NCBI GenBank assembly: GCA_964652255.1
Contig: CAZZBM010000001.1
Location: 248,001 to 312,000, forward strand
DNA: 64,000 nt
From: CAZZBM01 sp964652255
Lineage (GTDB): Bacteria > Bdellovibrionota > Bacteriovoracia > Bacteriovoracales > CAZZBM01
Reading direction: 5' to 3'
A program made the translations under genes and the position numbers. The number at the start of each line of letters is the position of its first letter. Position 1 is the stretch's first letter. The notes beneath the pieces are model-generated. The model did not search any database. It saw nothing but the letters and a program-made list of their open reading frames with translations, and was not told where the DNA came from. Below, one piece after another: positions 18,006 through 26,384 of the stretch.

Positions 18006-19742
18006 GAGAAAGCCTCCTACTTGCGCATCCCAAAGACTTTTATAATAGGGTCCATTTTTTAATAAGTATTCATGAGACCCTTCTTCTATAATTTTTCCTT
18101 CTTTAAAAACAAGAATTCTATCCATTTTCATGAGGGTTGAGAGCCTATGGGCAATGACAATAACAGTTTTATCTTTTAAAAAAGACCAAAGATTTTTATT
18201 CATAGATTCTTCTGTAAGAGAATCTAGTTGAGAAGTTGCTTCATCAAGAATAAAAATAGGAGCATTTTTTAAAATTGCTCTTGCAATAGCTAATCTTTGT
18301 TTTTGCCCTCCTGAAAGTTTAAATCCTTTTTCTCCTACAAGAGTTTCATATTGTTTAGGAGTTTTCATGATAAAATCATGAGCTTCAGCTTTTTTAGCAG
18401 CTTCCATAACTTCTTCTAAAGAGAACTTATCATAAGCAATATTATCAAAGATAGTTCTATTAAAAACAGAAGGTTCTTGTGGAATAAAGCTAATAGACTT
18501 TTTTAAAAATTCTTCTTTTAAATCACTAATACTTTGATCATCAATGAGAATTTTACCTTCTTTGAGATTAAAAAATCTTAAAATAAGATGAACAAAAGTT
18601 GTTTTTCCACTACCAGAATGACCTACCAATCCAACTTTTTCGCCACCTTTAATAAAAACATTTTTTCCTTGAAATAAATTCATTTGATCATAGGAAAAAT
18701 TCACATTATTAAAGGCAATAGATCCTTTTTTTATTTTTAAAGAGCTTTTTCCATCAATAATTTCTAGAGGCTTATAAAAAAGAGATACTGAAGCTTTAAT
18801 CATACCATAAGCATCTGTAAATCTAATAATATCTCGACTAAAATGCCATAAAATATTATTAAAATTTTGATTTAAAGTGAGAACAAAAATAATATCACCC
18901 AAGGTAACTTCTTTTTCATAATAACCTTTAATAAGGAAGTATAGACAAAGAAATTGATAAGTAAAAAAAACTATTTGTTGAAAATTAGTTAAAATCAGCT
19001 GTTGAAAAAAACCTTTTTTATAAACTTTTTTTTGATAATCACTAAAGATTTCTTGGAGTGAAGAAACTTCTCTTTTTTCCATGGTAAAGAGTTTAATAGT
19101 GAAGATATTTTGAAAAATATCCACAAGATATCCCATAATTTTTGATCTAGATCTTGAAACTTCTTCATTAAGTTGAGCCAAATGTTTTGCTGAAAGAAGC
19201 ATAGATAAAATAAAGATAAAAATCCAAAAAAACATCATATAAGAGAAAAAGGGTTTTACTGTTTTTAAAGTACTGAAAGCAACAATAAAGGAGATAAAAA
19301 TAGGTAATATATCGTTAATAGTAATATTAATAAGATCAGCTACTCCGGACATACTTTCTCTAATTCTATTGGTCATAGATCCAGAAAATTGATTTTGAAA
19401 AAAACCATAAGAGTGTTTAAAAGATTGTTCTAGAAGATTTTTTACTACAGATTTTCTTAGCTGTGGATCCACTTTAAACCCTAAGTAGTCATGAATTCTA
19501 TAAAGAATTAAAAGAACAAAATAGGAAAGAAGAAAAATAGTGACTAATAAAATTAACTTCGATGTTAAGAAGGTTGTAGAACCAATTTCATCAAAAATTT
19601 TTTTCAATAAAAAAGGTCTTATACTCAGATCTAAAGCCCATAAAAGAGAGATTAAGCCTTGAATAAAAAGAGTCTTTTTAAACTCTTTTGCTGACATTAA
19701 AAGAAATTTAAAAACACTCATAAATTGAACTTTTTTTATCAT
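17997..19742 (-). CDS. MsbA-like ABC exporter (fused permease-ATPase)
   Basis: 581 aa half-transporter. Residues about 1-320 form the six-helix ABC transporter membrane domain, followed by a nucleotide-binding domain with Walker A GHSGSGKTT (about 375-383), signature LSGGQKQR, Walker B IFILDEATSQLDS and the H-loop AHRLST. It acts as a homodimer in the inner membrane. The build fits lipid A/lipid or peptide exporters, but the substrate cannot be read from sequence. Translation may begin at ATG 19742 (TAACCT 5 nt upstream, no Shine-Dalgarno) or at the Met 7 codons later (MSVFKF). Confidence 0.9.
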   Translation of the reverse strand: MIKKVQFMSVFKFLLMSAKEFKKTLFIQGLISLLWALDLSIRPFLLKKIFDEIGSTTFLTSKLILLVTIFLLSYFVLLILYRIHDYLGFKVDPQLRKSVVKNLLEQSFKHSYGFFQNQFSGSMTNRIRESMSGVADLINITINDILPIFISFIVAFSTLKTVKPFFSYMMFFWIFIFILSMLLSAKHLAQLNEEVSRSRSKIMGYLVDIFQNIFTIKLFTMEKREVSSLQEIFSDYQKKVYKKGFFQQLILTNFQQIVFFTYQFLCLYFLIKGYYEKEVTLGDIIFVLTLNQNFNNILWHFSRDIIRFTDAYGMIKASVSLFYKPLEIIDGKSSLKIKKGSIAFNNVNFSYDQMNLFQGKNVFIKGGEKVGLVGHSGSGKTTFVHLILRFFNLKEGKILIDDQSISDLKEEFLKKSISFIPQEPSVFNRTIFDNIAYDKFSLEEVMEAAKKAEAHDFIMKTPKQYETLVGEKGFKLSGGQKQRLAIARAILKNAPIFILDEATSQLDSLTEESMNKNLWSFLKDKTVIVIAHRLSTLMKMDRILVFKEGKIIEEGSHEYLLKNGPYYKSLWDAQVGGFLLS

Positions 19743-19819
19743 AAAAAAGGTTACTTGCCAAAGACTCTATGTCATGTTAATCAATGATCTTAATAAAAAA
19801 CATAAAGGAAATATACTTA

Positions 19820-20023
19820 ATGAAAACAGGTAAAGTAAAATGGTTTAATAACGAAAAAGGTTATGGGTTTATTCTAAGTGATGATGATGGTAAGGATGTT
19901 TTTGTTCATAAAACAGCTTTACAAGAAGCGAATCTGTCTCATCTTAATGATGGTCAAAAGATTTCTTTTGATCTCTCAGAAAGAAATGGTCGAGTTTCAG
20001 CTATCAATTTAAAGTTAATCTAA
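19820..20023 (+). CDS. Cold-shock domain protein
   Basis: 67 aa. RNP1 KGYGFI and RNP2 DVFVHKTA are intact in a single CSD that starts MKTGKVKWFNNEKG. ATG 19820 is chosen because an AAGGAA Shine-Dalgarno precedes it and it gives the canonical N-terminus. It binds single-stranded RNA/DNA as a chaperone or antiterminator. The 3' end overlaps the convergent gene by 4 nt. Confidence 0.95.
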   Translation: MKTGKVKWFNNEKGYGFILSDDDGKDVFVHKTALQEANLSHLNDGQKISFDLSERNGRVSAINLKLI

Positions 20024-20358
20024 CCTTTAAATTTTTTCTTTTCTTCTTGTTGAGCTTTTTGTTGCTCTTCTTTTTGAAAAGAAAGAATTTTAGCTTCTTT
20101 ACTAGCTTCTTTTTTTCTTTGTTTCAAAGCAAAATAAGCTAGTAAAGATAAGGCTATAGCACCCATAGTTCCAAGAAGATAAAGAGTTGTTGTATTTGCT
20201 ACTTCTATTGAAGATTCTTGAACAACAAATCCATTTGCTTGTAATTGGTTTTTAAGTTGAGCTCTTTGCTCTGCTGTTTGACTGGGACTATAATCAAGAA
20301 TAATTTTTTTCTCTACAGCTGGTTCTCTTTCAATTGACCATAAAATCCATAAGATCAT
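20020..20358 (-). CDS. Single-pass membrane protein, unknown function
   Basis: 112 aa. A hydrophobic N-terminal patch (MILWILWSI), a soluble segment (about 15-55), one membrane helix (about 58-79, TTLYLLGTMGAIALSLLAYF), and a Lys/Gln-rich cytoplasmic tail. The start is firm: a consensus promoter places +1 at this ATG. I do not recognise the family. Confidence 0.7.
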   Translation of the reverse strand: MILWILWSIEREPAVEKKIILDYSPSQTAEQRAQLKNQLQANGFVVQESSIEVANTTTLYLLGTMGAIALSLLAYFALKQRKKEASKEAKILSFQKEEQQKAQQEEKKKFKG

Positions 20359-20364
20359 AGAGAT

Positions 20365-20393
20365 ATTATACCTAATGTTTTATTATTTTACAA
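20365..20393 (-). promoter_or_regulatory. Consensus sigma70 promoter with start codon at +1
   Basis: On the minus strand: TTGTAA (20393-20388), 17-nt spacer, perfect TATAAT (20370-20365), six nt (ATCTCT), then the ATG of the 112-aa gene at 20358. This is the cleanest leaderless arrangement in the window. Confidence 0.7.
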
Positions 20394-20400
20394 AAAGCTT

Positions 20401-20850
20401 ATGATGAACTTATTAGAAGATTTTTTATGGAGAATAAAAAGAATTAAAAACGAACCGGATTTACCTATTTTTGCAGCTATTTATAAAGATAATAAGCTTT
20501 TAAGCTTAGCGAGCAATTTCAAGGAAAGGGGTCAAGTTTCTTTTTATCATGCTGAGATCCTAGCCATTAAAGAAGCTTCTTTAAAATTACAAAATTGGAG
20601 ATTATCAAAATGTACTCTTATCACCAATCTTTGTCCCTGTGACTTGTGTTTAGAGGCTATTGAAGAGTCTAGAATTGAAAAAGTTTATTTTTTAGCCTAT
20701 AGAAAGAAGAAGATTACTAAAAAATACTCTTTTAGTTTAATGGGTGGATTTTTTCATTTAGAACAAGAAGAGCGTTTAAAAAAGTTTTTTAAAGATTTAA
20801 GGGAAAGTTGTCCGAGTGGTTTAAGGAGCACGCTTGGAAAGCGTGTATAG
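20401..20850 (+). CDS. TadA-like zinc deaminase, 3' end inside tRNA-Ser
   Basis: 149 codons. The His50-Ala-Glu52 and PCDLC (Cys80, Cys83) zinc/catalytic motifs and the NWRL...CTL segment match the tRNA A34 deaminase TadA (inosine at the wobble of tRNA-Arg). The usual GEVPVGA N-terminal motif is replaced by LPIFAAI, so it is a divergent member. The last 16 codons lie inside tRNA-Ser on the same strand; the stop at 20848-20850 is in the tRNA just 3' of its anticodon arm. Those residues are therefore dictated by tRNA sequence. Either the original stop was lost, or the overlap is tolerated because processing of the tRNA would destroy this mRNA's 3' end. Confidence 0.8.
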   Translation: MMNLLEDFLWRIKRIKNEPDLPIFAAIYKDNKLLSLASNFKERGQVSFYHAEILAIKEASLKLQNWRLSKCTLITNLCPCDLCLEAIEESRIEKVYFLAYRKKKITKKYSFSLMGGFFHLEQEERLKKFFKDLRESCPSGLRSTLGKRV

Positions 20851-20892
20851 GTTTATAGCCTATCGAGGGTTCGAATCCCTCACTTTCCGCCA
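20802..20892 (+). tRNA. tRNA-Ser (GGA)
   Basis: Acceptor GGAAAGT/ACTTTCC, anticodon arm CACGC-TTGGAAA-GCGTG (anticodon GGA), long class II variable arm (TATAGGTTTATAGCCTATC), T-arm GAGGG-TTCGAAT-CCCTC, discriminator G, encoded CCA at 20890-20892. It overlaps the end of the deaminase frame by 49 nt on the same strand. Confidence 0.96.
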
Positions 20893-20980
20893 GAGAGATA
20901 GCTATGAGCTGCTCATGCATCATTGCAGTTTTTAGTTATGGTCAAAGAGGAAAAAATTTTAAAAAAAGCTTTAAGTTTTC

Positions 20981-22927
20981 TTAATCTCTTTTATTCAAAC
21001 TTTGAATAAAAGCATTAACTGTGTATTCTTCATCTAAAAAGTTGTTAACAAGATCATTAGGATCTTCATTATTACCTTGAGAAAAAATAGTCTCTTTAAG
21101 TTTTTTTCCCATATTAGAATCTAAATAATTATCTTTAAACCTTTCATGTAGAGCTTCAACAATAATTTCAGACCAAAGATAAGAATAGTAAGCTGCAGAA
21201 TAACCTCCAAAAAGATGACCAAAGGTATAAAGAGTTGTAAGATCTTTTTCTTTTACAGGAAGAACTTCATTGTTAAGATCTTGGAAAAGTTTTTGAGGAT
21301 CATTAGCTCCTTTTCCTTGAAATAATTTTAAATCTGCTTCTGCCATTTTAATCTGTTTTAAGTATTTAAAAGATTTTAAAAAATTTAAAGATTTATGTAA
21401 TTTATTAAATAAATCTTCTGATAAAACTTCTTTAGTTTTATAGTGTATAGCAAAACTTTTTACTAGATCATAATTTTGAAGCCATCTTTCTAAAAGTTGA
21501 GAGGGAACTTCAACAAAATCTCTTTTAACCTGAGTCCCAGAAAGAGCATAATATTGAGTTTTAGAAAAAAGAGTATGTAATGCGTGTCCAAGTTCATGAA
21601 AAAGAGTATTGACTTGATCAAAAGAAAGAAGAGAGGGTTCATTTTCTGAACTTCTTTGAAAATTTCCAACAATAGCACAGTAAGCAGGAGAATGTTCTTG
21701 TTGATTTCTTCTGCTGTGTTTTAGAGTGAACTGAGCAAAATGTCCGTATTTTTCATTAGCTGGTCTTGGAAATAAATCTAGATAAAGAGAACCTAAAAAA
21801 AGACCATTTTCATCTTGATCATAAAATTTTACCTCATAAACAAGATCTGTTGTCCAAGAAGATTTTATTTCTTTAAATTCATAGCGATAATTAAACAGTT
21901 GAGAAAAAATTTTCAACATTCCTTCTAAACTTGTTTTCATTTCAAAATATTTTCTGATCTCTAAAGGATCCACTTGATAATGTTTTTCATTATAAAGTCT
22001 TTTATAATAGGCAATATCCCATATATTGATATCACTTAAGTTAAATTCTTTTTTTAGTGCATTTAATTCTTGTTGAAATTTTTCTTTTAATTGATTAAAA
22101 ATTTTATCTTGTTGCTCAATGACATTTTCAGGATTTTTAGCCATGTTATTTTTTAAGTTATAAGCAGTATAATTTTCATGTCCTAAAGCCTGAGCATATT
22201 TTTGTTGTTCTTTTAAAAAAAGAATAAAATTATCTTTATTGCTCATTCCTCTTTTATTAGCTGCCAAGTAAAAGGCTTTTCTTTCTTTTTGATTTTGAGC
22301 AAAATCCATAACTCCTTGAGTATCAGTCATAAAAGCAGGATTTAAACCTGTTTTATTTTTTTCTTTTAAATGAGGTGGTAAGCCTGTATCATCTTGAAGT
22401 TTATGAGTTAAAGTATTAGACTGAGCTAATCCTTGATCAAGTTTATCTGAAAGATCTTTAATCGTTAAAGATATTGTTTGTATATCTGGATAATTATTTA
22501 AATGAAGACCTCTTTCTTCTAAAGATTTCTTGCTTTCTTGAACATATCTTTGTGTTGTTAGATCTAAATTTTGAACTTGAGAAGCTCTTAAAAAAAAATC
22601 ATAGAATTGTTTGGTTTGAATTTTTTCTACATAAAATTTGAAAAGATCTTGTTCAAAGACTAATCCTTTTTCTCTAATCTTTTTATCATCATGGACTGAT
22701 TTTAAAAAATAAGCATAATTCATCTGAGAAGAAAAATCTTCTAAAGTTTCATCTAGTAATTTAAGAGATTCTTTAGAAATATCTTGAGAATAAATTTCTT
22801 GTAAGATTTTTTCTGTTTTTGTTTTAATATCATGAGCTTGGTCTAAAAAAGATAAATCATGGATATTCATAGTTTTTTTTATAGAATAACTAGCACAACC
22901 TGTCATGAGTAAAAAAAATAATTTCAT
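20981..22927 (-). CDS. M3-family zinc oligopeptidase, predicted lipoprotein
   Basis: 648 aa thimet/oligoendopeptidase-type enzyme. The zinc motif HELGH begins at about His444 (FHELGHALH), followed by the M3 downstream region (FVEVPSQLLERW). Unlike cytoplasmic M3 enzymes it opens MKLFFLLMTGC (Cys11), so it is predicted to be a membrane-anchored periplasmic or surface oligopeptidase. TATAAA lies 7 nt before the ATG on the minus strand without a Shine-Dalgarno. It probably degrades short peptides, which would suit a predatory or scavenging lifestyle (inference). Confidence 0.9.
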   Translation of the reverse strand: MKLFFLLMTGCASYSIKKTMNIHDLSFLDQAHDIKTKTEKILQEIYSQDISKESLKLLDETLEDFSSQMNYAYFLKSVHDDKKIREKGLVFEQDLFKFYVEKIQTKQFYDFFLRASQVQNLDLTTQRYVQESKKSLEERGLHLNNYPDIQTISLTIKDLSDKLDQGLAQSNTLTHKLQDDTGLPPHLKEKNKTGLNPAFMTDTQGVMDFAQNQKERKAFYLAANKRGMSNKDNFILFLKEQQKYAQALGHENYTAYNLKNNMAKNPENVIEQQDKIFNQLKEKFQQELNALKKEFNLSDINIWDIAYYKRLYNEKHYQVDPLEIRKYFEMKTSLEGMLKIFSQLFNYRYEFKEIKSSWTTDLVYEVKFYDQDENGLFLGSLYLDLFPRPANEKYGHFAQFTLKHSRRNQQEHSPAYCAIVGNFQRSSENEPSLLSFDQVNTLFHELGHALHTLFSKTQYYALSGTQVKRDFVEVPSQLLERWLQNYDLVKSFAIHYKTKEVLSEDLFNKLHKSLNFLKSFKYLKQIKMAEADLKLFQGKGANDPQKLFQDLNNEVLPVKEKDLTTLYTFGHLFGGYSAAYYSYLWSEIIVEALHERFKDNYLDSNMGKKLKETIFSQGNNEDPNDLVNNFLDEEYTVNAFIQSLNKRD

Positions 22928-22968
22928 GAAAAGTTTTATAGCAAAAAAAAAAACTCTTTGCCTAGAAT

Positions 22969-23496
22969 TTAAATGGCATCAGATTCAGATTCTATGTAAG
23001 CTAGAGGATCAACGACTTCTTCATTTTTTCTCATTTCAAAGTGAAGATGAGGTCCAGTAGATCTTCCTGTGCTTCCCATGTAGGCAATCTTATCGCCTTG
23101 ATAAACATGATCACCTTTTTTCACTAAGTTCAATGAATTATGTGCATAAATTGTGATAAAAGAATCAAAATGTTTGACTATAACTATTTTACCATAGCCA
23201 TTCATTCTACCAGAAAAAATAACAACACCATCTTTAGCAGCAACAATAGGAGTTTTTCTAGGATCTAAACCATTTTTATTAGGTCCAATATCAAGACCTT
23301 TATGAATTCTAATTTTTTTTCCAAATTTTCTTTTAGCATTAAAGTGTGAAGTGACTCGGCGAGACTCTGGTACCGGCCATATAAAACCAGCTTTATTAAG
23401 CTCTTGTTCTTCTTGAGAGAGAGGGAGATCATCTTTTGTAATAGTTTTATTTCTAACAGAGAAACAAGAGAAGAAAAGAAGAAATAAAAACTTCAT
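22969..23496 (-). CDS. M23 (LytM-type) peptidase, predicted lipoprotein
   Basis: About 175 aa from ATG 23496; the longer frame start 18 nt upstream lies within the promoter. MKFLFLLFFSC puts a lipobox Cys at 11. The catalytic LytM motifs are complete: HKGLDIG, YAHNS and HLHFEMR. It is a zinc endopeptidase that cuts peptidoglycan cross-links, or an EnvC/NlpD-like amidase activator if inactive, but all the metal ligands seem present. It is followed by the M3 lipoprotein gene on the same strand. Confidence 0.92.
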   Translation of the reverse strand: MKFLFLLFFSCFSVRNKTITKDDLPLSQEEQELNKAGFIWPVPESRRVTSHFNAKRKFGKKIRIHKGLDIGPNKNGLDPRKTPIVAAKDGVVIFSGRMNGYGKIVIVKHFDSFITIYAHNSLNLVKKGDHVYQGDKIAYMGSTGRSTGPHLHFEMRKNEEVVDPLAYIESESDAI

Positions 23497-23502
23497 AGAT
23501 TC

Positions 23503-23531
23503 ATTAAAGTACAAAAAAAATTTTTAGTCAA
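23503..23531 (-). promoter_or_regulatory. Sigma70 promoter with +1 at the M23 peptidase ATG
   Basis: Minus strand: TTGACT (23531-23526), exactly 17 nt consisting of A5, T8 and GTAC, then TTTAAT (23508-23503), six nt, then ATG 23496. No Shine-Dalgarno. The -35 abuts the accD stop codon. Confidence 0.65.
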
Positions 23532-24357
23532 ATTTAGAAGAAAAGAATTCAAAAGAGTATGTTAAAAATTTTTTTAAATTTTTTCTTTCAACAATTTTAT
23601 CAATCAATCCTTTTTCTAGTAAAAATTCACTTCTTTGAAATCCTTCTGGTAGTTTTTGTTTTAAGCTTTGTTCAATCACTCTTGGTCCAGCAAATCCAAT
23701 CAAAGCTTTTGGTTCAGCAATAATAAGATCTCCTTGAAAAGCAAAGCTTGCTGCGACACCTCCTGTTGTTGGATGTGTTAAAAGTGAAAGATAAAAAATT
23801 TTTTCTTGTCTGAGTTGAGATCTTACTACTGAAATTTTTCCCATTTGCATAAGAGAAAATAATCCTTCTTGCATTCTTGCTCCACCTGAAGCATTCAAAA
23901 TAAAAGCAGGAATTTTTTCTTTGAGAGAAAGTTCAAAAGTTCTTGCAATTTTTTCTCCCATGATAGTTCCCATAGATCCTCCTAAATAAGAAAAATCTAG
24001 ACAACAAGCGCTAATTCTTTGATTGCCAATTCTACCTATACCTCTAACAGCAGAGTCAAATCTTTTAAATTTTTCATAGGATTGATTGAGCCGTAGATCA
24101 TAATCGATAAAACTTAAGGGATTTGATGTTTTAAGATCTTGATCTTTTTCTTCAAAATCATCAAACAGATTTTTAATTCTTTCCTGAAGAGGCATTAGAT
24201 GGTAAAAATCACAATGATAGCAAACATAAAGATGATTTTGAAATTTTTCTTTATCTAGAATTTTTTGGCAATTTTTACAAAAAGTAGCTTTTACTTTATT
24301 TCTTTTATCTTCCAAATAAATGTTTCTTTTATTAGGCAAGTAGGCAATATAGGACAT
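23524..24357 (-). CDS. accD: Acetyl-CoA carboxylase carboxyltransferase beta subunit
   Basis: 277 aa from ATG 24357 (MSYIAYLPNKR); an upstream in-frame start 36 nt earlier is less plausible. The N-terminal four-Cys zinc ribbon is intact (Cys27, Cys30, Cys46, Cys49). The carboxyltransferase core has the SGGARMQEG oxyanion motif and the PTTGGVAASF segment. It works with AccA to transfer CO2 from biotin to acetyl-CoA, the first step of fatty-acid synthesis. accA is not in the window, but the biotin ligase is at 39.6 kb. Confidence 0.96.
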   Translation of the reverse strand: MSYIAYLPNKRNIYLEDKRNKVKATFCKNCQKILDKEKFQNHLYVCYHCDFYHLMPLQERIKNLFDDFEEKDQDLKTSNPLSFIDYDLRLNQSYEKFKRFDSAVRGIGRIGNQRISACCLDFSYLGGSMGTIMGEKIARTFELSLKEKIPAFILNASGGARMQEGLFSLMQMGKISVVRSQLRQEKIFYLSLLTHPTTGGVAASFAFQGDLIIAEPKALIGFAGPRVIEQSLKQKLPEGFQRSEFLLEKGLIDKIVERKNLKKFLTYSFEFFSSKFD

Positions 24358-24458
24358 AAAGAAGAACTTATAAAAAGCTTCTTTATAAATCAATAGGTCT
24401 TTTTCTAGAATTTTTTACCTTTTAACTCTCTTTTAGAAGATGGTTTTAAACTTATTCT

Positions 24459-24773
24459 ATGAGTCTTTCTACAAAGATTTTTCAGGAAAATCGTTTCTTA
24501 GTCGTAAAGTTAATTGGTCAACTTAATTATTCCTTTGCTATACCTTTAAGAAAATCTCTTTTAGAAGCTGTGACAAATTCTAATTTTGAAAAAATTTATT
24601 TAGATCTTTCAGAGGTAGAGTTTGTCGGTTCTTCTGGAATTTTACATTTTGTAGAGACCATTAAGACAATTTTTACCATTGCACCTAAAAAAATAGGTAT
24701 TAAAAAGATCCAACCAGAATTTGTTCAGATATTTAAAATCTATAATTTACACCTTGTAGAAGAAAAAGATTAG
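24459..24773 (+). CDS. STAS-domain anti-anti-sigma-like protein
   Basis: 104 aa single STAS domain. The phosphorylatable Ser region is LSEVEFVGSSGI (Ser58-Ser59), as in SpoIIAA/RsbV-type antagonists. No partner kinase or phosphatase is adjacent, so the pathway is unknown. It stands alone between divergent accD and a co-directional lipoprotein. Confidence 0.9.
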   Translation: MSLSTKIFQENRFLVVKLIGQLNYSFAIPLRKSLLEAVTNSNFEKIYLDLSEVEFVGSSGILHFVETIKTIFTIAPKKIGIKKIQPEFVQIFKIYNLHLVEEKD

Positions 24774-24825
24774 AGAAAATTTTTCTTTTTTCTGTAAAAA
24801 AAATCTTTTCTATAAAATAAAAAAG

Positions 24826-25701
24826 ATGCAAAGACTTTTTTTTCTTATTTTAATTTCTTGCGGAATAGGATCTATGGATCCAGCTTCAAGTGTTGCAATT
24901 ATTAATAATGCAAAAGATTTTGAATTTAATTTTTATTTTGATACAGATACACTCAAAAATCAGTATGAAGAATCTTTAAAAAAAATTCAAAGTATTGATA
25001 TGATCTCTGATGAAAATTCAGAAAATAACTCAGATAATATTAATATAAATAACTCTGAACCTACATACATAGAAAAAAAAGTAAAAGAGTATATTCTTTA
25101 TCAGCTGGGTAAATTTTATAATCCTTTTTCTCATCTTAATCTCCAAAACATTGTTTTTAAATTGAATAGATTTAATCATTCCAAGCAAACAATATCAGAT
25201 AATGATCTTTCTGATTTTGTGAAATCTGTAAATAAAAATTCTTCTTTTACCGCACCTACATTTGAAATAAATATTTTTGTTTTAGAAAAAATAACATTTC
25301 ATAATAATGGTGATAAAGTTTTAGGACGATCTAAACTTTATCAAAATTCTATGTTTTTATTTGAAGCAGTTCTTCAAAATCATAGAAATGCTCAGAATTT
25401 AAATCTATCTGAAGATTATAAACAAGCTTTATTTTTTCTTTTGCCTTCTATTCAAACAATTTTACATGAATTTGGTCATTTAATTGGAACTTTAAGTTGT
25501 TCCGAAGAAGCTAGTAGTGATAAAGAATTTCATTGTACAACTAATAATTGTTTAATGAATAAAAGTAATAATGGAATGGGTGCAAATAATCTTTATTCAA
25601 ATCTTATAGACAATATTCTATCTTCTGATTTTTCTAAAATCGAATCTCATTTTTGTAAACACTGTCAGTCTTGTTTGTTAAAAAAAGTTTTAGCTCAATG
25701 A
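24826..25701 (+). CDS. Archaemetzincin-like metalloprotease lipoprotein with insertions
   Basis: 291 aa, MQRLFFLILISC (Cys12) as a short lipoprotein signal. A zinc motif His214-Glu215-x-x-His218-x-x-Gly221 (HEFGHLIG) is followed, after an 11-residue insertion, by His236-Cys237-x4-Cys242-x-Met244 and later Cys277-x-x-Cys280. This is the order of the archaemetzincin signature (HExxHxxG, then HC, C-x-M, CxxC), but the third His and the CxxC are displaced by insertions. The family is usually cytoplasmic; a lipoprotein form is unusual. A putative secreted aminopeptidase or protease. Its 3' end overlaps the convergent SOD gene by 12 nt. Confidence 0.72.
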   Translation: MQRLFFLILISCGIGSMDPASSVAIINNAKDFEFNFYFDTDTLKNQYEESLKKIQSIDMISDENSENNSDNININNSEPTYIEKKVKEYILYQLGKFYNPFSHLNLQNIVFKLNRFNHSKQTISDNDLSDFVKSVNKNSSFTAPTFEINIFVLEKITFHNNGDKVLGRSKLYQNSMFLFEAVLQNHRNAQNLNLSEDYKQALFFLLPSIQTILHEFGHLIGTLSCSEEASSDKEFHCTTNNCLMNKSNNGMGANNLYSNLIDNILSSDFSKIESHFCKHCQSCLLKKVLAQ

Positions 25702-26304
25702 AAATTCAAAATTTTTAGAAACAAAATCCCAAGAACAGATTTTCCAAAAATCTTTTAAGTACTGAGCTCTATCACTTTGATAGGTGAGATAGTAGGCGTG
25801 TTCCCAGACGTCTATAGCAAGAAGAATTTGGCATGATTGTTCCATAAGAGGATTATTTTGATTTGGAGTAGAGATAATTTTAAGACCTTCTTTGTTTTTA
25901 ATAAGCCAAACAAAGCCTGAACCAAACTGAGCTTTTCCTGCATTTTCCATGAGTTCTTGAAACTTTTCAAAAGAAGAAAAGGTTTTCTCAATTTCTTCTT
26001 TTAGCTGAGAGCTAGGTATTTGAACTTCTTCAATAGGTTTTAAGCAGTTCCAAAAGAAACAATGATTAAAATGACCACCTGCTTGGTTTTTTAAACCTTG
26101 GGCTAGGGCAGGGGGGTAAGTATTCAAGGTTAAAAAAAAATCTGACCATTCTTTATTAATATCTATATGATTTTGTTCCACTAGATTTTTAAAGTTATTA
26201 ATATAGGTTTGATGGTGTTTTGAGTGATGAACTTTCATTGTTTCAGGGGAAATTACAGGGGAATAACCTTCATAAGAAATTTCTGGTAGTTGAAAATGAA
26301 CCAT
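25690..26304 (-). CDS. sodA: Superoxide dismutase, Mn/Fe family
   Basis: 204 aa, full length. The metal-ligand regions are present: HHSKHHQTY near residue 26, GGHFNHCFFW, and DVWEHAYYL. The Gly in AGGHFNH and the NQ...PLM segment resemble Mn-type rather than Fe-type enzymes; a cambialistic enzyme is possible. A good Shine-Dalgarno (AAGGAG) precedes the ATG. No signal peptide, so cytoplasmic superoxide detoxification. The sodA symbol rests on those Mn-type residues. Confidence 0.92.
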   Translation of the reverse strand: MVHFQLPEISYEGYSPVISPETMKVHHSKHHQTYINNFKNLVEQNHIDINKEWSDFFLTLNTYPPALAQGLKNQAGGHFNHCFFWNCLKPIEEVQIPSSQLKEEIEKTFSSFEKFQELMENAGKAQFGSGFVWLIKNKEGLKIISTPNQNNPLMEQSCQILLAIDVWEHAYYLTYQSDRAQYLKDFWKICSWDFVSKNFEFSLS

Positions 26305-26384
26305 AGGACTTTGCTCCTTTTCTCTCTTGACGAAAGATGCTTAATAGTAATAAATAGAGCTTCTTAGAGTCAAGAGGAGAATAG

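Noticed and set aside
20401..20850. tRNA-Ser as an integration site for a mobile element
   Set aside because: The flanking genes are ordinary chromosomal genes; no integrase and no duplicated tRNA 3' end were seen downstream.
24774..24825. AT-rich AGAAAATTTTTCT stretch as terminator after the STAS gene
   Set aside because: The stem would have only about five A-T pairs, which is expected by chance at this base composition.
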